Shown piece by piece: positions 55,920 through 64,000 of a stretch of 64,000 nucleotides of DNA. Below the pieces are notes generated by a model. The model was not told the origin of the DNA and did no database searches. It saw nothing but the letters and a program-made list of their open reading frames with translations. This stretch comes from Chrysoperla carnea (Eukaryota; Arthropoda; Insecta; Neuroptera; Chrysopidae): contig NC_058340.1 in the NCBI RefSeq assembly GCF_905475395.1, forward strand, positions 70,224,181-70,288,180, read 5' to 3'. Every line of letters starts with the position of its first letter. Within the stretch, counting starts at the first letter, position 1. Made by a program: the position numbers and the translations under genes.

Positions 55920-58900
55920 TTAACGATGATGAGGTCGTAGTTCATTTAAAGTAGCACATGATGGTGTTGCTATCGATTGCGCCTTTTTGAATAGTTCTTC
56001 ATCACCGAAATTTCGTGCTTTCCATATCATCGTCTCACCTATTAACAAAGGAAAAAGTTTTTAGAATTCGGATATAGAAACCTAACTATAGGTTTTGTCT
56101 TTCCCATAGCAAGAATGGCTACGAGAAGTCCATCTTGATTGATTACTGGGACTTTGCACAGAGTCGCATGCCAAAAGGTGTGTAACCACAGATAGGCCAT
56201 TCGACTGTACTTACATAATCGTAGAACATAGTTAAAAAGGGTGGTGGGACTCTTGACAGGACACTGTCGATTGAACTACCTTCTTCATAACATGGTAATC
56301 TCTGATGATCCCAGGGCCTGAATGTAGGACGACCAAACCTCTCTTCGGTTTGGGTTCGAAACCTTGGAGAGAAGTTGTGGGATTTTTGCGTGGCGTCTGG
56401 TCTCGACAGAATCCAATAGCTTCAACTGCTTAAAATAGCATCTATTAATTGGAGAAGTCTCGCTTTCGGGTGACAGGTTGTTCTTAAGGATTGCACAGAG
56501 AACCATGTGGTCTAGGTGTTAAGGACCCATTTGCGGTACACTTCAAACAGCAAGCTGTTCCTGAATGATGATATCTTAAGATGGAGGGAGGAACGCACTC
56601 GTTGTTCTACTAGACAGACATGGACGGAGTACAATCGTAGGCGTTCCGCATATCTTATATCGCTTCAAAGACCTCTATAAGCAAAATTGTTGGGGCTATT
56701 ACAGGACACTAGTTAGGCAGCAGGCACGCTGAATAACTGGGCCTACCAATGCATCATGATTTTTGCAGGAGCAGCCACAGTGAAGAGAAGGAAACGGTAT
56801 CTCATATTCTCTGACACTATCCACAGTCAAAGGTCTAAATATATCTCACCCCAGGACAGCTCCTCTAACCTAATTATTAAGAGAAATATTTGCTATGCAA
56901 CTGAAATACTTACGATAATTTCGCTCTCGATGACAAGCATGTCGTAAATTTGTTATAAATTCCTCTTCAATTGTAGCTTCTAAACGTTTCAATGAACCTT
57001 GATATTCATTATGAAATGTTTCCTTCACATAATATGGTATATGTAAATGTTCCGTATGCCTTTGGACTATGAATTTTCTAAAAATGACAACAAAATTATA
57101 AACATAAATTTGATTAGAATGGAAGGTATTTCTATCTATTTTTTAAGGTATTTCTATCTAACGACAGGAGGCCAAAAATAGGTTATTTCAGACCACCTGA
57201 ACTCTGAAGATAAAATTAAACGAATCAATAATTGGTTACGTTCTATAACTCTACGATAAGGAAATACTGACTTCTGATTGATTCGATCGATTGAAAGCGC
57301 GTGTTTGACGCGTCAATAGAGTAAAACTTTTATTCGAATTTTACCAGAATTCGTCACCGATATTAATTTAAAATTAAATATGCAATTCCATGCGTACAGC
57401 GTAAAAATATGAGAAGAATAAGATAATGTTCTTACTGAGTGGCATGAAGACTGTAGACTGGATCCGAAATAAATAAACTAGACATCATACTTAAAATAAT
57501 TAATATTAATATTGGTAACATTTGTACAAAAGCTGTGTAACCATTTTGTTGCTGAAATTTAAAAAATAAATTGTATTGAGACCATGAACAAAAAAAAAAT
57601 ACAAACTCTTTTCTTTAAGCTAACTTAGTTTTTTTTCGCCTAATACTAAAGTCATTGTCGTGAAGACAACTTTTCAAGAACTGTAGGAAAATTCAAAATA
57701 AATAAAATCGCTATCAATTTCCAGCAATAATTTTTTTTAATCGATTAACAGAAAGTGAAATGCATAGTTGTAATTGAATTTATTTTTTCTACAGACGATC
57801 CATGATACAAATACACAAGGTATATCATTGTTGCCTCTCCCAAACGCCCCATTCATTTTAGTCTGTCATTCTCATAGCCAAATTTTTCGTAATTAAGCCC
57901 ATCTGGATTGCTGAGACTTCGCACAAGAGACTTAAAAAAGATGAAGTTTTTGAGTTTGTTCCGTGTTATCCGAGTTTTCGCTTATACTAGGTACCTCCTC
58001 CCCACATTAACTTGGATAAACGAGGTTCTACTCTATTTGTATCATTCACAGTCTTAAGTTTACGACAGTACTTGAAATTTAACGTTAAGCATTCTTAGAC
58101 AAGACTCAAAATGTAGACTATGTTAAAGTGCTCATCAGATCAAATCGAAGCTAAACAAAAACTATTCCCAATAACAATCCACCAGTTCCTAAGATCCGTA
58201 GATGTACTGGATACAGAAAGATCATATCCATTTCTCTCGATTTTTGTCAGTTCAAAATGTCAACTCCCCGACTTTAATCAATTCACATACTCTAACCAAT
58301 TATAGCGACCATTTTCAATACATTTAGATACCTTTACAGTTTCTTTAAAAAGTTTTCGATTTATAGAATTGGCATGCATTAAATTCACACGAGATAATAT
58401 TTACTTTACTGAAAGTTTCTTCAGAATAAATGACGAACGCGAATAAGGTAGTGACCCATTTTGGACCGAAAGATTTGACCCGAATAATTGCAGTAAATGT
58501 TTATCAAAAAGTTGAGAGAACATACTAGTTTTCCTTCAAAGTGTAAATAATGCTCTCAGAGGCGAATTAACAAATTTTTCATCTGTAGGCAGTTTCAAAA
58601 ATTCAATAACACTTTTTCTATTAGTTCTTTATTTCTTAGAACCTGTAAAATCGCATTGGTTGTTCGGGGTAGTTCTCCGGTTCGAACTATCGTAGATGGA
58701 TAAATTCATCAACAAAACACTTTTCTAAATCACCAGAATACTTCGTTACTAACATACTTGTTCTATTTCGAATTTATTCAGTGTTTAAACTGGTCAAATT
58801 TCTTAAAAACGAAAATTTACTGGAAAAATTGCTGTAAAATTCTCGTCTCTTTTGAAATTCAACCACAAGTCTGTCTCTAATTTATAAAGATTCATCTGCT

Positions 58901-61574
58901 GTGAGCTTTTTCTTCCGTATTCTTTTTGTGCCTACTTTGCCTTATTGATAATCCGCCTCTGAGTGCTCTAGGAAGGAGAAAGTACACACAAAACATAAGG
59001 CACAATCCTTAAGGATAAGGCTTAAAATTTTGTTAAAAAATACATTTAACGGTTTATAAATATTTCATTTATTAAATTTTCTTATTTTAATTAAAATCAC
59101 AGAATTTTTCTATATAATTTTACAAATAAAAAAATATCACGTGACATTTTAACAATCCAAAATGACAGTCATCATGCCATTACCTATGATTGGATAGCTT
59201 AATTGATCTGATGGCCATCGTTAACCTAGGTTTAGAACGTTACGATGAAGAGAGAGGAGGATTACCACACATATCCACGTCTTAATAACATCGCTTGAAT
59301 ATATAGACAAATAATTAAAAAGAATATTTTAAAATAATTTACTTCATGACGTGATTGTGATGTGTTTGTTTCACCAGATCGTGCCCATCGTCCACCACGA
59401 CGTACGTAAACATTTTGTTGTGGAAAACCACCACCAAAGAACATGTTAAATAATTCTTCGGCGGTGATATCAGCCTCGAAGCCACGACTATAATGTTGAC
59501 TAGCGGATTGAGAGGATGCACGATTTGGCATGTTGCTTGCTTCACTACCAAATAGATCATATTGTTTACGTTTTTCTGGATCTGTTAGAACGGCTACAGC
59601 ATTTCCTATTTTAAACAACAATTTACGAAAAAAAAAAATGTTAATTCAGTTAGAAAGGTGACGATAAATCGATGTAAAAATACATTTTACACGATTATTT
59701 TTTATAGAATTTGTTTGATAAATCATTTCGTATGTTACATCGAGCTGGATGCAAGTGTACATTTACAAGAAGTAATGTGTATAAGAAAGATACAATTATA
59801 TGTTTGCTTGTGTATGTTTTTACTGTAGCTTACCTCAGTCGCAGTTTGCTTTGAGTTGTGTGACTGACTAATGCATTTGGTCTCTGAACAGTAGTAGATA
59901 GTTCAGTATGCTTTGATAAGCACGCATAAAAGCAAATATATAATAGTATCTTTCTTATACATAAACGTGTTGTATATTTAATATTTACCTATAGCTTTAA
60001 AAGCTTCTGCCGCACCAGGCGCTTTATTTTTATCCGGATGTAACTGTAATGCTAATTTTTTATAAGATTTTTTTATAACTGAATCAGTTGCATCCTTGGT
60101 CACTTCTAAAATTTCATAGTAGTCTTTACAACTCTTAATTCGTTTTACCTAAAAACAAAATTTTATTATACCATGTATATATGAAATATATCATAGTATA
60201 TTAAGTTTAGTTCCAAGTTTGTAACACTTAAAAATATTAATACTATAAACAAAATTTTGGTATAGGTTTTCATTAAATCATCTAATTAGTCCATTTTCGC
60301 GTCTGTCTGTCAACAAGATAACTCAAAAACGAAAAAAGATATAAAGCTGAAATTTTCCTAGCGTGCCCAGGACGTAAAAAGTGAGATCGAGTTCGTAAAT
60401 ATGCAACATAGGTTAACTGGGTCAACCCCTTAGAAAAAATTCGGGAAAAAATTTTTGTTTCCGATTTCGATAAAACTCTATATATAAGATAATTTTGATC
60501 CAAAAAATACCAAAATCGGGTTAATGTGTCAATTGGATGTATAGCTTTTGAGAAAATCACTCGCTGTGTCCAATTTTGAATTATATCCCAAAAGCCACGC
60601 ATCCAAACATTAAATAAACCCGATTTTTGATTTTTTTTTTTTGGGTTAAAATTGTCTTGTACAATGAATTTTATCGATAACGGAGGCTATATCGATAACG
60701 AAAGTTGTTGCGGCTATCACAGGACACTGGCTGGGCGGCAAGCATGCTGAACGCTTAGGCCTAGCAGTGTATCACGACTACTGCAGGAACTGTCACAGTG
60801 GTGACGAGGAGGAGACAATGTCTCATCTTCTCTGTCACTACCCAGCTCTTGTCATGACTTACTTGAGCCAGCCTCTCTTTGACGACCTCTCCGACCTAAA
60901 GTCAGTCGACGTCAAAGCCCTCCTGCTGTTCTTAAACAGCTCCAAATGGTTCATGGAGTAGTACCCTATGATCTAAGTGTGTCCCGCCCCAGGACAGCCA
61001 CTCTAACCTAACCTAACCTAATCTAAGGGGTACAAAGTCAGGTTTATATATTGATTAGATGTGCAGTTTCTGAAAAGATCGCTCTTCGTGTCCAATTTTT
61101 TGATTTTATTTCGAAAACCTATACAAATTAGAATGTATTTCCTTCGATACATGTTTCACCATTTTATTATTTTCAGATAAAGAATCTACTTTCAGAAATG
61201 AATAGAAACGAATATATTGTTAAAAACTTACAGCTTCTAATTGATCAGGTGTAAATTCCACTGGTGTTGATTCCGCTTTAGCCGCTGCAGGTTGTCGTCG
61301 ACGAACTTGTGGACTTTCTTTTGCATGATCTTTCATGCTAGATATCTTAATTAATAATTCTAAACAATAAACACTCTCATTAGCTTAAAAATGCATCTTT
61401 CTCCCTTCCTCAACAATAAAAAACTAAAGTATACTAACCTTTAGCTTTAGTAGATGGATAAAGTCGTTCAGCTTTATGTAAAAATTTTTCAGCTTTTTCA
61501 CGATTCCCGAATTTTATATTTATTTCAGCGATTTCAATACAACGATCAGCCTCGTCTTTGTTACTTTCAAGCAT
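55920..61574 (-). CDS. DNAJB12: DnaJ homolog subfamily B member 12/14 (ER membrane J protein), complete, 7 exons
   Basis: Predicted 361-residue tail-side ER membrane co-chaperone whose cytosolic J domain stimulates Hsc70 in membrane-protein quality control. Exons: 61574-61439, 61359-61232, 60148-59989, 59605-59343, 57551-57436, 57077-56914, 56038-55920; phases agree and sum to 1,086 nt. The N-terminus [20 protein letters not shown] plus a helical [16 protein letters not shown] repeat is typical of B12/B14. The J domain starts at KDYYEILEV with the HPD triad at residues 125-127 ([10 protein letters not shown]). A Gly/Phe-type FNMFFGGGF segment follows, then one membrane helix (about 239-257, [17 protein letters not shown]) and a C-terminal DUF1977 domain (YYVKETF, ending [14 protein letters not shown]). 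The order is diagnostic and length is near the family's 370-380. B12 and B14 cannot be separated; insects usually have one gene. It is convergent with ORP9. Confidence 0.94.
56285..56525 (-). mobile_element. Retroelement-like fragment, related to one at 52,790-52,930
   Basis: On the minus strand it shares long blocks with 52,790-52,930 (plus), for example GCTATTTTAAGCAG then GAAGCTATTGGATTCTG and a CCTAGACCA start. One frame (73 codons) is open but has no recognisable domain. It may be another part of the non-LTR element, inserted head-on against the 56,560-56,880 fragment. Confidence 0.5.
56560..56880 (+). pseudogene. Degenerate second copy of the same non-LTR element 3' end
   Basis: Nucleotide similarity to 60,700-60,850 is plain (TTGTTGGGGCTATTACAGGACAC and onward), but stops and indels break the frame and the last coding part is partly deleted. 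It ends with the same CCCCAGGACAGC/CTCTAACCTAA tail. It lies in DNAJB12 intron 6. Confidence 0.65.
59777..59961. mobile_element. Sister copy of the 6,291 MITE, in DNAJB12 intron 3
   Basis: Shares about 180 bp with 6,291-6,467, including GCAGTTTGCTTTGAGTT and TGACTGACTAATGCATTTG, with matching inverted ends. Confidence 0.75.
60165..60420 (+). repeat. Dispersed repeat, copy 2, DNAJB12 intron 2
   Basis: Collinear with 25,390-25,690 and directly followed by a piece of the 306-bp module. Confidence 0.7.
60696..60961 (+). pseudogene. Non-LTR retrotransposon ORF2 C-terminal fragment
   Basis: An open frame from [18 protein letters not shown] to a TAG encodes the end of a non-LTR retrotransposon polyprotein. 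It has the Cys/His knuckle CRNC then [11 protein letters not shown] (C-x2-C ... H-x3-C type) and the usual terminal [10 protein letters not shown]. The 3' UTR ends in repeated CCTAA units. The reverse transcriptase part is missing, so it is a 5'-truncated dead copy. It lies in DNAJB12 intron 2. Confidence 0.8.
60962..61027 (+). mobile_element. 3' UTR and CCTAA-repeat tail of the non-LTR fragment
   Basis: After the stop codon a short GC-rich UTR (CCCGCCCCAGGACAGCCACT) leads to three to four CCTAA-type units, then unrelated sequence. The same UTR words follow the related fragment near 56,850. Confidence 0.6.
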
Positions 61575-63690
61575 TTTGACAGGCTTTTTGCTAAGAAAAA
61601 AAAAATTTTTTTACTACCAAGGAAATTTTTACTATTTCATTTATAAATTATGCAAGGTCATTAATCATATTTAATTAATTAATGTGTTTCAAATGCATTA
61701 ATTAACGAGTATTTTAGCTCTAATAAAAACTAAATGTAATTATTTTATGAATATTGTAGGGGGATTAAAGATTAATTTTAATTTAATTAAATAATATGTA
61801 TATTTTTACTTACAATTACACAATAATTTTAAAAGCTAAATTTTATATTTTTTATTTTATATTATGGCATAAAAATGGAAAATATTTCAAAATATGCATT
61901 TATAGGAAAAAAACCCAGTCTAATTTTATATGATGTTGTCAAAAATAGTAATTAATTTTTACAAAATGTTTTAATGAACAGGAATGCGACTCAAAATTGA
62001 TAATTTCATTTACATTTATGACGTCTGAGCACCTGATAAATATATGTCAAGAAAGAATTAAAATACACGTACATTGGACTGTGTATAAAATCTTAACTTT
62101 ATTTATTCTTAGGGCTGTGTCACCCAAGTTTGTGGTGCATGGATATAGGAATATTTTAAAAGGGATGGAGTATAACCGAATGGGGTGAATCTCACTCAGG
62201 GGGAAGAGGCATGGTATCATTGTGCCTACTTTCTATTGGCTGTTAACTAGGTGCATGCTGAAAGTATGCTCAAAGCGTTCTTTAAGTGTTTTTGATTCGT
62301 TTGTAAGCATGGAAACATGTTTGACATATGGTTGACGTGTGTGGACAACATAAATAAATAATCTTGTATTCAAAAGAAAAGTAAAATTTGTAAAGAAAAA
62401 TAAATACGTGAAGTATTTATGGTTGTTTTAAAACAATTTTTTCAACGATATAAGTCACCTAAACGTAACAATATTCTATTCAATTTAGTGAATATTCAAT
62501 CTTCAATCCTAGTGTTACAACTATTATAAGTTAACTAATGAAATTCAAAAGAAGGCTTCAGAATGTCTCGAAAATACGTCGATAAATTTTCAATACTAAA
62601 TTTCAACGTACATTATAGAATTTTTAAAACATGAAATTAATGTAAAAATTTATTTGGGGAAATTATTACTTATTTATGTATTGAATTATGTTCCCGTGAA
62701 CCTAATCTTTAATTTAAATAAATGTTATTTTTATTATTTTACGAATTATTTACGATATATTCTTTAGGTAATTAGTCGGTCAGAGGAATATTAAAGGTAT
62801 ATTCCTTCATCCAAGGGTAATTAGTTAAAAATATTATATTTGTAATTAATTTTTAAATTATGTATTTAAAAAAAAAAATACATTTTTTTCTTTAAGGTAA
62901 AAGATTTTAATTTAAATAGAAAGATTTTTTGCTCGGACCAATCTACAACACACGCAGAATTCGATATCCCATTTAAAATTTCCCGCAGTTGAGAGTGCGA
63001 ACAACCGCAGCCAATCAAAAGCAGGCATATTGCTTGAGTCAATCTAAAACCATGGATATAGAAATATTAAAATCTAAAACACACGAAATATTATCGTTCT
63101 ATTTGAATTTCCCGCAAATGAGAATCGCAGCCAATCAAAAGTAGGCACATTGCTCCCCCCTGAGTGATACACCCCCCTCGTCTAAAGTAGGACTTTATAC
63201 TACATCCCTACTCTAATTACTAGAGATCCGTGGTGTTCGAATAGCGCCACCTTTTTTTCCTTATTATTAATTATTAAAAAAACTGATAAGCAAACTTAGG
63301 GTATTTTCCCACAATTGGCGCTGTTGTATTTAACGATTGGTATTCATGATAGAAACATGAATACTGTACACCAACACCTATCAAATTCTTTTTTAACTTG
63401 TCAATCCTAACCTAAAATAGCATGTTATGCCGGATCAAGTATATCAAGGGAAGCAACACAATTTTTTTGGATTGTAAATGGACTATAGATCAAAATGTAT
63501 GAAATGGTCTTAAATTAGGAATTAAAAAATCACAATCCAATACCGTCTTTTAGTAATAACATCTTCGTAAGGGATAAATTTACAGTGAATGATATTTGAA
63601 TTCTTTATTAAACCCCCCATCAAACATAACCTCATTTTATCAGCAACATTAATTCATAGCGATTAATAACTTATTTATTATTATACAAAA
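61575..63690. other. Spacer between DNAJB12 and the right-edge gene
   Basis: Divergent intergenic DNA that should hold both promoters. It includes an inverted-repeat pair (about 62,150-62,262 versus 63,124-63,213) and a third direct partial copy near 62,990-63,035, sharing a CAGCCAATCAAAAG-type block. No gene recognised. Confidence 0.45.
62150..63213. repeat. Inverted-repeat pair spanning about 1.06 kb
   Basis: 62,150-62,262 reads, reversed, CAGCCAATAGAAAGTAGGCA ... CCCCCTGAGTGAG ... CATCCCT and matches 63,124-63,213. A further direct copy of the CCAATCAAAAGCAGGCATAT block is at about 63,011. Confidence 0.6.
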
Positions 63691-63940
63691 ATGTATAAGA
63701 TCCCAAAGATATTACAAACGCCACAAACAAATAATTTTTTAAGAACTTACATGATTAAACGATCAATTGTAAATAATGAAGGTAAAATTTTTGTTAAAAA
63801 ATTTGTGTGTAAAATGTTTTTTTAAAGATTCGAAATTTTTTCTAGGCCAAATACGTAAGACATCAGTAACTCCAAAAAATTTAGAATTCACCACACCAGT
63901 TTTATATAAATCTTGGAATTATCCACAATATATTAGAACG
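63691..63940 (+). CDS. First two coding exons of an unrecognised gene (runs off the right edge)
   Basis: Exon 1 (63,691-63,781) opens MYKIPKILQTPQTNNFLRTY and ends GAA G|GTAAAA. Exon 2 (63,846-63,940) starts after a CTAG acceptor, completes the split glycine codon and ends ATT AGA ACG|GTAAGT. The joined 62 residues are basic and low in acid at the start, with Arg, Ser, Thr and hydrophobics spaced as in a mitochondrial targeting sequence, then read TPVLYKSWNYPQYIRT. The intron is 64 nt. I do not recognise the family; a mitochondrial product is a guess from composition. It is divergent from DNAJB12, 2.1 kb away. Confidence 0.55.
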
Positions 63941-64000
63941 GTAAGTGCCGTTTTTTTTTTGTGTCACAATTTTCGAATAAATCTAATAAAAATGTTTGTG

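Noticed and set aside
60282-60602. 106-codon minus-strand frame
   Set aside because: It lies wholly in the dispersed repeat and the 306-bp module.
1-64000. CRISPR array, bacterial operon or phage system
   Set aside because: Spliced eukaryotic genes throughout; the direct repeats found are satellites or MITEs without unique regular spacers.

Overview
The window is AT-rich, repeat-laden genomic DNA from an animal, most likely an insect. All four recognised protein genes are split by GT-AG introns (one is GC-AG). The tropomyosin N-terminus and the U1 snRNA look arthropod-like, and a retroelement tail carries CCTAA units, the complement of the insect telomere repeat TTAGG. The order within the insects cannot be set from this sequence alone. 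Most long reading frames here are chance openings in repeats; the real genes were assembled exon by exon from splice sites, reading phase and family motifs.

Layout. (1) 1-18,013, minus strand: the 5' part of a tropomyosin (Tm1) gene. It has a probable promoter and short non-coding exon near 17,980, muscle-type coding exons 1 and 2 (15,340-15,227 and 12,613-12,488), and further in a 222-codon exon (11,159-10,494) that looks like the private first exon of an atypical tropomyosin isoform. The common coiled-coil exons should lie beyond the left edge; none was found in 1-10,400. (2) 18,014-21,483: divergent intergenic spacer. (3) 21,484-53,677, plus strand: a complete 15-exon gene for an ORP9-type oxysterol-binding-protein-related lipid transfer protein (768 residues: PH domain, coiled coil, FFAT-like motif, ORD lipid-binding domain). 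Its 10.7-kb first intron contains, antisense, a whole ELOVL fatty-acid elongase gene (29,149-23,071). Its second intron contains a U1 snRNA gene or diverged copy (about 32,659-32,821). (4) 55,920-61,574, minus strand: a complete 7-exon gene for a DNAJB12/B14-type ER-membrane J protein (361 residues), tail-to-tail with ORP9. (5) 63,691 to the edge, plus strand: the first two exons of an unrecognised gene.

The most unusual gene structure is the ELOVL locus. Four shared exons are followed by three tandem, in-phase copies of the last coding exon, each with its own acceptor, stop codon and candidate poly(A) signal. They predict three enzymes that differ only in the last two membrane helices and the loop joining them, the region tied to chain-length selection in this family. 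The gap between two of these exons holds a 182-bp satellite. Three products here act at the ER or its contacts (ORP9, ELOVL, DNAJB12); no operon-like logic is implied.

The remaining sequence is rich in hairpin-forming MITE-like elements (about 0.12 to 1 kb), a recurrent 306-bp module, degraded non-LTR retrotransposon fragments and low-complexity AT sequence.
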